From positions 12,717 through 76,716 of the forward strand of contig JAZLIT010000265.1 in assembly GCA_045617525.1 (NCBI GenBank): 64,000 nucleotides of DNA, read 5' to 3'. Positions within the stretch are counted from its first letter, which is position 1. The number at the start of each line of letters is the position of its first letter. This DNA comes from JAZLIT01 sp045617525 (GTDB taxonomy: Bacteria > Bacillota > Bacilli > Bacillales_A > Planococcaceae). The notes beneath the pieces were generated by a model. The model saw only the letters and a list, made by a program, of their open reading frames with translations. It did no database searches and had not been told where the DNA came from. The position numbers and the translations under genes were made by a program. This document shows, one piece after another, positions 19,922 to 29,609 of the stretch.

Positions 19922-21025
19922 GTGGAAAACACAATTATTCGATTTGAAAATGTATCAAAAGCATATGACGACGGCACTGTCGTACTAAAAAATATTAATC
20001 TAGAATTAGAGCGAGGTAAATTCTATACATTACTGGGTCCTTCTGGTTGTGGTAAAACAACAATTTTACGTATTATCGCAGGATTTACAGATGCTTCAAG
20101 TGGCGACGTATTCTTTAACGGAAAACGTATCAATGATGTACCAGCAAATGAGCGACAAGTAAATACGGTTTTCCAAGATTACGCGCTATTCCCTCACTTA
20201 AATGTTTTTGAAAACGTAGCATTTGGCTTACGTATCAAAAAAGTGAAAGAAGACGAAGTTAAAACACGTGTGCAAGAAGCACTGAAATTCGTTAACCTAG
20301 CTGGTTATGGTAATCGTGAAATTTCTGAAATGTCAGGTGGCCAACGCCAACGTGTTGCGATTGCTCGTGCAATTATTAATGATCCAGAGGTAATCTTATT
20401 AGATGAACCCCTATCAGCTCTTGACTTAAAACTACGTACAGAAATGCAATATGAATTACGCGAATTGCAACAGCGATTAGGCAAAACATTTGTATTCGTC
20501 ACACATGACCAAGAAGAGGCACTAGCGATGAGTGATGAAATTTTCGTGTTATCGCATGGTGAAGTTATGCAATCAGGTACGCCAGTTGATATTTATGACG
20601 AACCAATTAACCGCTTTGTGGCAGATTTCATCGGTGAATCAAATATTGTCGATGGCATCATGGTTGAAGACTTCCGTGTTCGCTTTGCGGGCAAAGTATT
20701 CGAATGTGTCGATCAAGGCTTAAATCCAAACGAGCGCATCGATATTGTTATCCGTCCTGAAGATTTAGAAATTACAACGGTCGAAAAAGGAAAATTAGTT
20801 GTAACAGTTGACACACAACTTTTCCGTGGCGTTCACTATGAGCTATCTACATACGATAAAGATGGCAATGAATGGTTAATCCACTCACTAAAAAAAGCAG
20901 AAGTCGGTGCAGAAATCGGTCTTGATTTCGACCCTGAAGCCATTCACGTAATGCGTCTAAATGAATCGGAAGAGGACTTCGACAAGCGCTTAGAATCTTA
21001 CGGAGGCGAAGAGGATGCAGAGTAA
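19922..21025 (+). CDS. potA: Spermidine/putrescine ABC transporter ATPase
   Basis: ATPase energising polyamine import. Walker [10 protein letters not shown] at residues 39-47, Q-loop in [12 protein letters not shown], signature MSGGQRQR, Walker [13 protein letters not shown], switch His in VTHDQEEA; the C-terminal 120 residues form the TOBE-type regulatory domain typical of PotA. GTG start follows GGAGGCTAACCA. It overlaps potB by 11 bases. Length 367 residues. Confidence 0.96.
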   Translation: MENTIIRFENVSKAYDDGTVVLKNINLELERGKFYTLLGPSGCGKTTILRIIAGFTDASSGDVFFNGKRINDVPANERQVNTVFQDYALFPHLNVFENVAFGLRIKKVKEDEVKTRVQEALKFVNLAGYGNREISEMSGGQRQRVAIARAIINDPEVILLDEPLSALDLKLRTEMQYELRELQQRLGKTFVFVTHDQEEALAMSDEIFVLSHGEVMQSGTPVDIYDEPINRFVADFIGESNIVDGIMVEDFRVRFAGKVFECVDQGLNPNERIDIVIRPEDLEITTVEKGKLVVTVDTQLFRGVHYELSTYDKDGNEWLIHSLKKAEVGAEIGLDFDPEAIHVMRLNESEEDFDKRLESYGGEEDAE

Positions 21026-21821
21026 AAACAATAAAGTTGCCTTATTTCCATATATTTTATGGATTGCACTTTTTGTTATCGCACCAATTGCCTTAATCGG
21101 TTATTATTCATTACTTGATTTAAACGGCAATTTCACGTTAGCAAACTATAAAAACTTCTTCACGTCATCTTACTTAACAATGACATTAACAAGCTTTTGG
21201 TATGCGTTTTTAATTACCCTGTTTACGTTATTATTCGCTTATCCAACGGCTTATTTATTAACGAAAACGAAACATAAGCATTTATGGTTAATGCTTATCA
21301 TTATTCCATCGTGGATTAACTTATTATTAAAAACATATGCATTTATTGGTATTTTCGGCTTAAACGGTCCAATTAATGCGTTAATCGAAGTATTCGGCTT
21401 TGATCCACAACAAATTTTATTCACAGATTTTAGTTTTGTCTTTGTGGCGGTATATATTTTCATTCCATTTATGATTATTCCGATTTTTAACTCATTAGAT
21501 AAACTAAATCCTACGTTAGTATATGCAGCACGTGACTTAGGTGCTTCAAGTTGGACAACTTTTCGCCGTGTTGTTTTCCCACTTACAATTGACGGCGTTA
21601 AATCAGGGATTCAAGTAACGTTCATCCCTGCGCTATCATTATTCATGATTACACGCTTAATCGCAGGTAACAAAGTAATTACATTAGGTACAGCAATTGA
21701 ACAGCAGTTCCTTGTTTCTCAAAACTGGGGCATGGGTTCAACAATTGCAATGTTCTTAATTATTTTCATGGTAATTACGATGTTATTTACGGGGCAATCG
21801 AAAAAAGGAGGTCGTGCATAA
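21015..21821 (+). CDS. potB: Spermidine/putrescine ABC transporter permease PotB
   Basis: Inner-membrane permease with six predicted spans, 268 residues. The EAA-loop interacting with PotA is near residue 170 ([22 protein letters not shown]). It overlaps potA by 11 bases, starting inside its last codons, so it is coupled to it. The first span begins after the basic QSKNNK stretch. Confidence 0.95.
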   Translation: MQSKNNKVALFPYILWIALFVIAPIALIGYYSLLDLNGNFTLANYKNFFTSSYLTMTLTSFWYAFLITLFTLLFAYPTAYLLTKTKHKHLWLMLIIIPSWINLLLKTYAFIGIFGLNGPINALIEVFGFDPQQILFTDFSFVFVAVYIFIPFMIIPIFNSLDKLNPTLVYAARDLGASSWTTFRRVVFPLTIDGVKSGIQVTFIPALSLFMITRLIAGNKVITLGTAIEQQFLVSQNWGMGSTIAMFLIIFMVITMLFTGQSKKGGRA

Positions 21822-21822
21822 C

Positions 21823-22623
21823 ATGAAAAAATTATCCACTGCCTCAAAAGTTTATTTAGCTGCAGTATTCATTATTTTATATGCGCCGATCTTCTATTTA
21901 ATTTTCTACTCATTCAATAGCGGTGGCTCAATGAATGGCTTTGAATCGTTTACATTAGATCATTATAAAGCTGTCTTTGAAGATTCACGTTTAATCGTTA
22001 TTTTAATTAATACCGTACTTGTTGCATTATTATCTGGATTAATCGCTACAATTATTGGTACGCTTGGCGCAATTGGGATTGTCTCAATTCGCAATAAAAA
22101 AATGCGCAACACATTATTATCATTAAACAATGTTTTAATTGTTTCACCCGACGTTGTAATCGGGGCAAGCTTCTTAATTTTATTCACTATGATTGGTGTT
22201 AAATTAGGATTTGCTTCAGTACTTGTATCACATGTAGCTTTCAGCGTACCTATCGTTGTATTGATGGTGTTACCTAAGCTTCTTGAAATGAATACTTCAT
22301 TAATTGACGCTGCACGTGATTTAGGTGCCACAAAGCGTGACGTTTTAACACGCGTTATCTTACCGTATATTTCACCAGGTATTTTTGCTGGATTCTTCAT
22401 GGCATTAACGTATTCACTGGATGACTTCGCGGTTACGTTTTTTGTGACTGGTAATGGTTTCTCTACACTATCTGTTGAGATTTACTCGATGGCACGTGCT
22501 GGAATTACATTAACAATTAACGCATTATCGGGATTAATTTTCCTAGTGACGGTGTTAGTCGTCATTGGTTATTACTATGTAAATAATCGCTCGAAACAAT
22601 CAAGATCGGGGGGTCAAGCATGA
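21823..22623 (+). CDS. potC: Spermidine/putrescine ABC transporter permease PotC
   Basis: Second permease, 266 residues with six predicted spans and the EAA loop DAARDLGATKRDVLTRVILPYI. ATG at 21823 follows AAAGGAGG in the end of potB, one base after its stop; a GTG three codons upstream lies too close to that site. Overlaps potD by four bases (ATGA). Confidence 0.95.
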   Translation: MKKLSTASKVYLAAVFIILYAPIFYLIFYSFNSGGSMNGFESFTLDHYKAVFEDSRLIVILINTVLVALLSGLIATIIGTLGAIGIVSIRNKKMRNTLLSLNNVLIVSPDVVIGASFLILFTMIGVKLGFASVLVSHVAFSVPIVVLMVLPKLLEMNTSLIDAARDLGATKRDVLTRVILPYISPGIFAGFFMALTYSLDDFAVTFFVTGNGFSTLSVEIYSMARAGITLTINALSGLIFLVTVLVVIGYYYVNNRSKQSRSGGQA

Positions 22624-23696
22624 GAGACTTAATGCAAGCGACAATTGCTATTGTAATTGTCTGTGCCCTACTTTTCGTTGCTGCAACACAAATGCAATCT
22701 GCAGGTAATCAAGGCAGTAAAGATACAATTACTGTTTATAATTGGGGCGAATATATCGATCCAGACCTAATTGACCAATTTGAAGAAGAGACAGGCATTA
22801 AAGTTGTCTACGAAACATTTGATTCGAATGAAGCGATGATGACAAAAATTCAGCAAGGCGGCTCGGCATATGACATCGCAGTTCCTTCTGAATACGCGAT
22901 TGAAATGATGAAAGAGGATGACCTACTTATTCCTCTTGACCATTCACTACTGCCTGAGCTTAAAAATATCGATCCATATTTCTTAGATTTACCATTCGAT
23001 GAACGCAATAAATATTCAATCCCTTATTTCTGGGGAACGGTTGGAATTGTTTATAATCCAAATATGGTTGAAGATCATCTAGACTTCACCTCTTGGGAGC
23101 ATTTATGGGATGAATCATTAAAAAATAAAGTATTTTTAGTAGATGGTGCACGTGAAGTAGTTGGAATGGGCTTGAATTCAATTGGCGAATCTTTAAATAT
23201 TAAAGATGAAGTCGTTTTACGCCAAGCTACAGATAAGTTAAAAACGCTAGCACCTAATGTAAAGGCCATCATTGGCGATGAAATCACAAATCTAATGATT
23301 AACGACGAAGCAGCTGTTGCCTTAACTTGGTCTGGCCAAGCAGCTGATATGATGTGGGAAAATGAAGAACTAGACTTTGCAGTACCTGAAGAGGGTTCTA
23401 ACTTATGGTTCGATAATATGGTCATTCCTAAAACATCAAAAAATGTCGAGGCTGCACATAAATTTATTAACTTTATGCTAGATTCAGAAGTGGCAGCTCA
23501 AAACGCAGATTACGTTGGCTACTCAACACCAAATGCAACAGCAATGGAGCTTATGGATGAGGAAGTTATTACTGATGAACGCTTCTACCCAAGCTTAGAA
23601 CTACGTGATCGTCTAGAAGTATACGAAGACTTAGGCCTAACATGGCTTGGACGCTACAATGAGTTGTTTTTAGAATTTAAAATGTCAATGAATTAA
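22620..23696 (+). CDS. potD: Spermidine/putrescine-binding protein PotD
   Basis: Extracellular polyamine receptor of the transporter, 358 residues. The mature part starts near DTITVYNWGEYIDPDLIDQF, typical of PotD, with the ligand-pocket stretches VPSEYAIEMM, YFWGTVGIVYNP and LTWSGQAADMM. The N terminus has one hydrophobic stretch (residues 8-24) but no Cys lipobox, unlike most Gram-positive PotD proteins, so it should stay anchored by that helix or be released by signal peptidase. Last gene of the operon. Confidence 0.95.
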   Translation: MRDLMQATIAIVIVCALLFVAATQMQSAGNQGSKDTITVYNWGEYIDPDLIDQFEEETGIKVVYETFDSNEAMMTKIQQGGSAYDIAVPSEYAIEMMKEDDLLIPLDHSLLPELKNIDPYFLDLPFDERNKYSIPYFWGTVGIVYNPNMVEDHLDFTSWEHLWDESLKNKVFLVDGAREVVGMGLNSIGESLNIKDEVVLRQATDKLKTLAPNVKAIIGDEITNLMINDEAAVALTWSGQAADMMWENEELDFAVPEEGSNLWFDNMVIPKTSKNVEAAHKFINFMLDSEVAAQNADYVGYSTPNATAMELMDEEVITDERFYPSLELRDRLEVYEDLGLTWLGRYNELFLEFKMSMN

Positions 23697-23710
23697 ATTC
23701 ATTGCCTATA

Positions 23711-23750
23711 AATAAGCCAAGCGAACTCGTTGTTCGCTTGGCTTATTTTA
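23711..23750 (+). terminator. Terminator of the pot operon
   Basis: Stem AATAAGCCAAGCGAAC/GTTCGCTTGGCTTATT with a five-base loop and T-rich tail. Confidence 0.88.
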
Positions 23751-23865
23751 ATAATCAAACCACTATCCTGCCCCAACAATAGAAGATGCAATTTATCCCA
23801 GTCAGCAGTACAATATGTAAGACAAGTATTTATAATAACCCAGGAAGGTGGTCATCTAGAAAAAA

Positions 23866-25041
23866 ATGAAAACAAATAAAACCGCACTTTATTTATTAAT
23901 GTTCAATATGTTTATTACCATGCTAGGAATCGGGATAATTATTCCCGTTATGCCATCCTATTTAGCAATTTTTGGAGTAGGTGGCCAAGTACTCGGCTTC
24001 TTAGTAGCTGGATTTGCACTCGCACAATTTTTATTCTCACCGATAGCCGGTGACCTGTCAGACCGCTATGGACGTAAACCATTCATCATAGCCGGCTTAA
24101 TCATTTACGCCTTTTCACAAGTTTTATTCGGTTTTGCTGATGCCGTTTGGGTGCTCTTTTTATCTCGCTTCCTAGGTGGATTTGGTGCTGCATTAATTGC
24201 CCCTCCAATTATGGCCTACGTTGCCGATATTACTACACATGAAGAACGCGGAAAAGGTATGGGCATGCTCGGTGCATCAATGTCTCTAGGATTTATGGTC
24301 GGACCTGGATTTGGTGGATTTTTAGCGACTATCAATTTAACCTTTCCCTTTTATTTAGCTGGAGCCATCGCATTTGCCGCAGCTATTTTAACAATTTTCA
24401 TGCTACCTTCAGTAAAACCCGCACCCGTCACAAAAATACGTGAAAATATTGCGAAGCAGCTAGTTCGCTCTGTTAAGACAGAGTACTTTGTGTTCCTTAT
24501 CATCATCTTTATATTCAGCTTTGGGATTGCCAATTTCCAAGCAACTTTCTCCATCTATTTAGATGAAAAGTTTAATTACACCCCAACAGATATCGCCATC
24601 ATTTTAACAATAGGTGGTTTCATCGGTGTTATCTTGCAAATGTTCGTCATTGAAAAACTTTTCAAACGCTTCGGCGAAATGAAGGTAATCCTTGTGAACC
24701 TTTTACTAGCTGCAATCATGATGCTACTTATGATTTACATTAGTGGATTCTTTATTATTTTACTTGTAGCAACTTTATTCTCTGTAGCAACGACATTTAT
24801 TCGCCCTGCAGTTAATACACTTGTATCGAAATTAGCTGGTGCAGAGCAAGGCTTTGCTGCCGGCATGAATAATGCCTATATGAGCTTAGGCAACATGATT
24901 GGCCCTGCACTTGCCGGAACATTATTCGATTACAATATGGATGCACCCTACATTTTAGGTGCAATGATTTTAGTAGGATGCTTTATACTTTCGTTTGTTT
25001 GGTCAAAGAAGTACAAGCCACAACTTTTGCAAAATAATTAA
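23866..25041 (+). CDS. MFS drug/metabolite exporter
   Basis: Major facilitator protein of 391 residues with twelve predicted spans. The signature between spans 2 and 3 is AGDLSDRYGRKPFI, and motif C of antiporters appears as GMLGASMSLGFMVGPGFGGFLA in span 5. Closest in look to the NorA/Bmr/Blt group of multidrug efflux pumps; substrate not predictable. No dedicated regulator is adjacent. AGGAAGGTGG lies upstream with a rather long spacing to the ATG. Confidence 0.85.
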   Translation: MKTNKTALYLLMFNMFITMLGIGIIIPVMPSYLAIFGVGGQVLGFLVAGFALAQFLFSPIAGDLSDRYGRKPFIIAGLIIYAFSQVLFGFADAVWVLFLSRFLGGFGAALIAPPIMAYVADITTHEERGKGMGMLGASMSLGFMVGPGFGGFLATINLTFPFYLAGAIAFAAAILTIFMLPSVKPAPVTKIRENIAKQLVRSVKTEYFVFLIIIFIFSFGIANFQATFSIYLDEKFNYTPTDIAIILTIGGFIGVILQMFVIEKLFKRFGEMKVILVNLLLAAIMMLLMIYISGFFIILLVATLFSVATTFIRPAVNTLVSKLAGAEQGFAAGMNNAYMSLGNMIGPALAGTLFDYNMDAPYILGAMILVGCFILSFVWSKKYKPQLLQNN

Positions 25042-25051
25042 ATATATATGT

Positions 25052-25090
25052 AAAGGGAGCCATCTTTAAAATCGATGGCTCCCTTCTATT
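25052..25090. terminator. Bidirectional terminator after the MFS gene
   Basis: Stem GGGAGCCATC/GATGGCTCCC between converging genes, T-rich on the right and A/T on the left. Confidence 0.82.
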
Positions 25091-25098
25091 TACTACAT

Positions 25099-25911
25099 CT
25101 ATCTTGGACGAAGCTTTTTAATTGCCACAACAATGCAAAGTACCGCAATAACCGTGTATACACCGACATATATGACCCAAAGCGGCAAAGACCAAACTTC
25201 ACCGTTAACAGATAGCTTATTTATTTCAGGTGACAAAATCGAAAGTACTACTGCAAAGGGATTTAGACTAAGCCAAAATTTCGACCAAAAAGCAGATTGA
25301 TCATTCACCCATGCAAAAGATGTGATATAAAAAATAAACGTAAATAAAGATAAAAAAATCGTCACTGCATACGTACTAATCATTGAAATAACAGTTTTCT
25401 TCGTGATTGTTGAAAATAATATTCCAACGCTCCCAATGCAAAACACTGTGAATATATAAAACAAAAAGACTACTATTAATTGCATCGGCGAAATACCACC
25501 GAATAAAAAGATGACGCTATAAACTGGCAAAGAAGAAATTAAAATAAGTAATAAAAATACAACGGACGAAAGTAGCTTACCTATTATAATCTGCGTAGAA
25601 CTTTGAGTTGTCGTCAGTAATATATTCAACGTCTGCTTCTCTCGTTCTGAGCTAATTGCCCCTGCTGAAAGTGCTGGAGCCATAAATAATACGAGCCCCA
25701 TTTGCAGTGCAGTTAATAAAGAAAATAATAGAAAGCTTTCAGATGGGTTGAAATATCCATCTCCTGAAAAGCCCGTCATAATAATTAAATACGCTAAAAG
25801 AAATAATGTCAGTGCAATTAAATAAAAGACAATGGCATTAAAGCTTTTCGCATTACGAAAACGCAGCTTTAATTCCTTTAAAAGTACCGGATTAAGTGTT
25901 CGTAGTTTCAC
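25099..25911 (-). CDS. ABC transporter permease (ABC-2 type)
   Basis: A 270-residue permease with about six membrane spans; the segment AGAISSEREKQTLNILLTTT after the second span is the usual ABC-2 family feature. GTG at 25911 follows GGAGGGTGA and is preferred over the longer frame to 25947. It overlaps the ATPase gene by 20 bases. Exported substrate unknown; it forms a unit with the two upstream genes. Confidence 0.85.
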   Translation of the reverse strand: MKLRTLNPVLLKELKLRFRNAKSFNAIVFYLIALTLFLLAYLIIMTGFSGDGYFNPSESFLLFSLLTALQMGLVLFMAPALSAGAISSEREKQTLNILLTTTQSSTQIIIGKLLSSVVFLLLILISSLPVYSVIFLFGGISPMQLIVVFLFYIFTVFCIGSVGILFSTITKKTVISMISTYAVTIFLSLFTFIFYITSFAWVNDQSAFWSKFWLSLNPFAVVLSILSPEINKLSVNGEVWSLPLWVIYVGVYTVIAVLCIVVAIKKLRPR

Positions 25912-26842
25912 TAGAATCACCCTCCTTCGTAATTGCCATAAATACATCCTCTAAATTTTTTGAGGCCACTTCAAAACCGCAAACCTGAATACCCGCTTCA
26001 ATCGCATTTTTCAAAAGCATCGCTAACTGTTCTTCTGTCTTCGATGCACGGAAGCTAAGTTTTTGCTCAAAGGGTTTCATGTTCACATCCTCAACACCAA
26101 ATTGCTGTGTGAAAAAGGCTTCTGCATACGCTAAGTCCCCTATCACTTTCACCTGCACATGCTGTTCGCCCTCTAACTGTGCTTGGATCGATTGAATATC
26201 ACCATGCGCAATTAGTTTCCCTCCAGCAATGACACCGATTTCGTCACATAATTCGGCTAGCTCTGGCAAAATATGTGAAGAAATTAACACCGTTATTCCT
26301 TTGATCTTCAAATCCTTTAATATGTCGCGCATTTCAACACGAGCGCGTGGGTCTAAACCTGACGCAGGTTCATCTAAAATAAGAATTTCTGGTTCATGCA
26401 TCAACGCACGCGCAAGGCAAAGTCGCTGCTTCATTCCTCTCGAAAGATGGTCTACATAATCAAAACGCTTATCTGTTAGGCGAACGAGCTGCAATAACTC
26501 TGTAATTTTTACTTTGCGTTGCTCTGCACTCAGACCATAGGCAGCCCCGTAAAAATCTAAATACTCCTCCGTTTTCAGTTGATCATAAACACCAAAAAAG
26601 TCCGGCATATAGCCTATTTTTTCACGTACCTTTTCAGGTAATGCTACAACGCTTTGCCCGTCTACTAAAATATCACCAGAAGTAGGCACTAATAACGTTG
26701 CTAATAAGCTAAATGCTGTAGATTTCCCCGCACCATTTGCACCTACTAATCCAAAAATTTTGCCCCGTTCTATTTCCACAGTGAAATTCGAGAGCGCTTC
26801 AAATTTTCCATAACGCTTTGTCACAGCATCAAACTTAATCAT
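25892..26842 (-). CDS. ABC transporter ATPase
   Basis: ATPase of 316 residues with Walker A GANGAGKST at residues 34-42, signature LSRGMKQR (Arg in place of the usual second Gly position), Walker B ILILDEPASGLDP and a C-terminal accessory region. It belongs to the CcmA/NatA-like exporter ATPases. Overlaps the upstream 778-residue gene by eight bases and the downstream permease by twenty, so the three are translated together. Confidence 0.9.
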   Translation of the reverse strand: MIKFDAVTKRYGKFEALSNFTVEIERGKIFGLVGANGAGKSTAFSLLATLLVPTSGDILVDGQSVVALPEKVREKIGYMPDFFGVYDQLKTEEYLDFYGAAYGLSAEQRKVKITELLQLVRLTDKRFDYVDHLSRGMKQRLCLARALMHEPEILILDEPASGLDPRARVEMRDILKDLKIKGITVLISSHILPELAELCDEIGVIAGGKLIAHGDIQSIQAQLEGEQHVQVKVIGDLAYAEAFFTQQFGVEDVNMKPFEQKLSFRASKTEEQLAMLLKNAIEAGIQVCGFEVASKNLEDVFMAITKEGDSSETTNT

Positions 26843-29171
26843 TATTAGGCTCCCCCTTCAGTAAAATAGACGGTAACATTAACCCTTCTTGTGGATTCGT
26901 AATATTGGATTGTAATTCCAGTCTCAGTTGCCCATCAACTACATAATCTAGGACGTCGTCAGTTTCAAGTATCGCCTCTATCGGTTCATAGACTTCCTTC
27001 TTCGCATTATAAATCGCAAGTTGAATCAATGAATCCTTTTGCATCATTACTTGTAGGCTATTCCATTCATAACCCTCATGGATATTTGCTGGTAGTTCAT
27101 ACAGTAAATATTGCTTCATGCCTGGATAAACTTGAAAATCCTCATTAGTTATTGGATACTTCGCAGTAAAGCTTTCATCATCTGATTGATAAAGTGTAAA
27201 CGAATCTTGATCCATTTCTAACGTAGCAAGTTCATTTTCTGTGACGTCAAACGGTTGCGCAACGAGCGTCATCATTGTTTCTCTCGCTTTTCCAGTTACC
27301 ATTGCACCCGTTTGAATAATTTCTTCCGTTTTTGCTACAACAACTGGCTTCGAATATTTAGAATTAACTTTAGTTGTTAACGTATATAGACTTTCTAATT
27401 GAGCCATATCAATCGTTTCCGTATCCACTTCCTCACGTAAATCAAACATGTTAAGGTTGTTTGATGCCAGCAAACTTTGGCTATCAAGTGTAATATTGAC
27501 TTCAATTGTTTCACCAGCTTTAATTTCCCCTACAACAGGATAAAATTTTACACCCGACCAGATCTCTATATCTTGTAAATCGAAACTAAATGAATTTTTT
27601 ATCGTGCCAGTTATTTGTCCTGATTCATTAACAAGCTTAATATCGAGCTGTCCCTGTTGTTGATTTTTTCCGATTCCTGCAATCGATTTAATACCCCAAT
27701 ACTTCATATCCTTCAACACAAACCGGCGATTTTCTTCTTCCATATAAAAGTTCGATTGATTCTGTGTTGGATTTATTAGCATTACTTCAGGGTAACCGAA
27801 AACCTCTACCCCCTCATTTACTTGAAACGTGTAGTCTCCAGCCCGATTTGATAGTACTGATTGCACAAAATAGTTTTCATTGCCCTCATCCGTTACGTAA
27901 AGCAATTGTGATGTTTGCACTTTTGGCTTCATAAAGCGATCACCTGCACCAAAGCTAAATAATAATAGCGAACTAACTACAGCGATTACTGGAATTGCCC
28001 ACCATGCAGCCTCACGCTTATCTTTCCTTTTTAAAACATAATAAAGCATCGGGCCAAGAATCAAAATATACACGATTAAAGGAAGAATAATGCGCCAAAC
28101 CGTATATTGATTCGACTTAAACAATTCATTTGCGTCCTTCACATTAAACGATAGTACATCCTTTACAACGGTCGAGCTAACATCCAAATTCCCCTGATTG
28201 AATTGAATTACTTTCTGAAGAAGATGTACATATCCATTTTCTTGCGTAAGCGCGGGTTCACTATAATTAAATGCCGTTTGAATTAACTTACCTGCGCCAA
28301 TTGAATTAGAGCCGGCTATTACCGTTTCACCAATTTTTATTTGGGTAACTTTCGAATTTCCTTTGCTTTCTATAATCGTTAAGGGCGCTTCAAATTCCCC
28401 TCTACTTACGTATTCATTTAGCGCTACTTTATCTATTTCAAGCGTAGAGTTCAGATATGTCAGTGGGCTAAACGGAGCAAACGATGTATCGATTAAATCC
28501 TGGTTCACTACAACCTTCCCACCACGTCTGACCCATTCTAATAGCGCCTTCTGTACTTGATCATCTAATTCATTTAATTTTTTCCCATCTATAATGAGGA
28601 CATTTGCAAACTCAAAATAACTCGGATCATTTGCCAAGGTTAAATCGGTATTTTTCACATCAAAATGCACAAGCTCAATCGGACGACTAACCGCTGTTCT
28701 TAATTTTTCAAGCTCTTCAAAATTGTCCAGTTGATCTGTCATTAATAATATAATGATTGTGTCTTCTGATAACGTTTTTGGTGGCTTATTACGAAACACC
28801 AATCCCTTAAGCTCATCGCCATCCTCTAACGATCCTTCATATGCCTTAATTTGAATTCGATTTGATGAATAGCCATCATAATTGCCGACCATTACGCGAA
28901 GCTCATGAACCTCATTTGCACTGAGTTTTAGTGGAAATACCTTTGTGGATTCAATCATATGGCCTTCGGGAATTCGAATCACAATTTCTCCATCAAACGC
29001 TTTATCACCATTTTCAACCGTTAGCACCATTTCTACTGGCTTCATATTTTTACTGATACCCTTTAACCCGTAATTGGCTTCAATCGTCATTGCACCAACC
29101 TGCTGTGCAACCCCTATTCCTGCAAATAAAAATAATAGGATGAATAATATATATTTCTTCATAACCACCAT
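26835..29171 (-). CDS. Large secreted/membrane protein of the ABC unit
   Basis: A protein of about 778 residues: N-terminal signal segment (KKYILFILLFLFAGIGVAQQVGA), a long extracytoplasmic region with beta-rich stretches, two membrane spans near residues 365-415 (RIILPLIVYILILGPMLYYV and AIPVIAVVSSLLLFSFGAG), and a second soluble region. The part around residues 130-230 (DTIIILLMTDQLDNFEELEKL, VLIIDGKKLNEL, GGKVVVNQ) resembles the glutamine-amidotransferase-like domain often carried by such proteins. Three starts are possible (29171 ATG, 29168 GTG, 29162 ATG) after GGAGG. No known function; it is probably the extracellular partner of the exporter. Confidence 0.7.
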   Translation of the reverse strand: MVVMKKYILFILLFLFAGIGVAQQVGAMTIEANYGLKGISKNMKPVEMVLTVENGDKAFDGEIVIRIPEGHMIESTKVFPLKLSANEVHELRVMVGNYDGYSSNRIQIKAYEGSLEDGDELKGLVFRNKPPKTLSEDTIIILLMTDQLDNFEELEKLRTAVSRPIELVHFDVKNTDLTLANDPSYFEFANVLIIDGKKLNELDDQVQKALLEWVRRGGKVVVNQDLIDTSFAPFSPLTYLNSTLEIDKVALNEYVSRGEFEAPLTIIESKGNSKVTQIKIGETVIAGSNSIGAGKLIQTAFNYSEPALTQENGYVHLLQKVIQFNQGNLDVSSTVVKDVLSFNVKDANELFKSNQYTVWRIILPLIVYILILGPMLYYVLKRKDKREAAWWAIPVIAVVSSLLLFSFGAGDRFMKPKVQTSQLLYVTDEGNENYFVQSVLSNRAGDYTFQVNEGVEVFGYPEVMLINPTQNQSNFYMEEENRRFVLKDMKYWGIKSIAGIGKNQQQGQLDIKLVNESGQITGTIKNSFSFDLQDIEIWSGVKFYPVVGEIKAGETIEVNITLDSQSLLASNNLNMFDLREEVDTETIDMAQLESLYTLTTKVNSKYSKPVVVAKTEEIIQTGAMVTGKARETMMTLVAQPFDVTENELATLEMDQDSFTLYQSDDESFTAKYPITNEDFQVYPGMKQYLLYELPANIHEGYEWNSLQVMMQKDSLIQLAIYNAKKEVYEPIEAILETDDVLDYVVDGQLRLELQSNITNPQEGLMLPSILLKGEPNND

Positions 29172-29270
29172 TCACCTCCAAATTATTTACTGCTCAAGAC
29201 TGTCAATTAACTAATTATACCAAACAACAACCAGACTTTACAGAATACCCCAACCCTAAATGTTTTAGAT

Positions 29271-29313
29271 AAAAAATAAGGCACTTTCTATTCAATTTGA
29301 ACGGAAAGTGCCT
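29271..29313 (-). terminator. Terminator downstream of the dap genes
   Basis: Minus-strand stem AGGCACTTTC/GAAAGTGCCT with an A/T loop, then TATTTTTTATC. It lies about 300 bases after dapL, beyond the GC-rich island. Confidence 0.65.
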
Positions 29314-29340
29314 GATTAATTAGTACCCTCTTTTATACAG

Positions 29341-29524
29341 GATGGTGAGTGACGAGGGAGACAACCTTTTAGTCCATGAATGGTGCAAGTTGATTTTCGT
29401 TATGGCGACGACTTCTTCGGGAACTCATGAGTGTTGCACTCGGGCTGTGCGAAGCGTGTGAGAAGGCTGGAACCGTCCCGCGAAAAGCGTCCGCTCGGAA
29501 CTGTATCAACGGCTTCTATAAAGA
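29341..29524. repeat. GC-rich intergenic island, possible interspersed repeat
   Basis: About 185 bases much richer in G and C than the flanks, with short self-complementary blocks (ACTCATGAGT, GAGTGTTGCACTC, CCCGCGAAAAGCG). No gene is credible in either strand. The block GTTGCACTC also occurs in the second GC-rich island at 59452-59580, in opposite orientation. From memory such GC-rich blocks recur between genes in Lysinibacillus-type genomes, but I cannot search. Confidence 0.5.
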
Positions 29525-29565
29525 AAGCGAGGACAGGAACGATTTTTTCGTTCCTGTCCTCGCTT
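29525..29565. repeat. Perfect 18-bp hairpin
   Basis: AAGCGAGGACAGGAACGA and its exact complement around five T. No long T run on either side, so it is not a standard terminator, though on the minus strand TCTTTAT follows. It sits 45 bases after dapL. Confidence 0.7.
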
Positions 29566-29609
29566 ATGTGTGTCTAAATCGACTTTCTCAGTGTCCTCCT
29601 AGGTAGCCC

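Noticed and set aside
29341..29524. T-box or lysine riboswitch near the dap genes
   Set aside because: No GGTGGTACCGCG antiterminator motif and the region is downstream, not upstream, of the dap genes.
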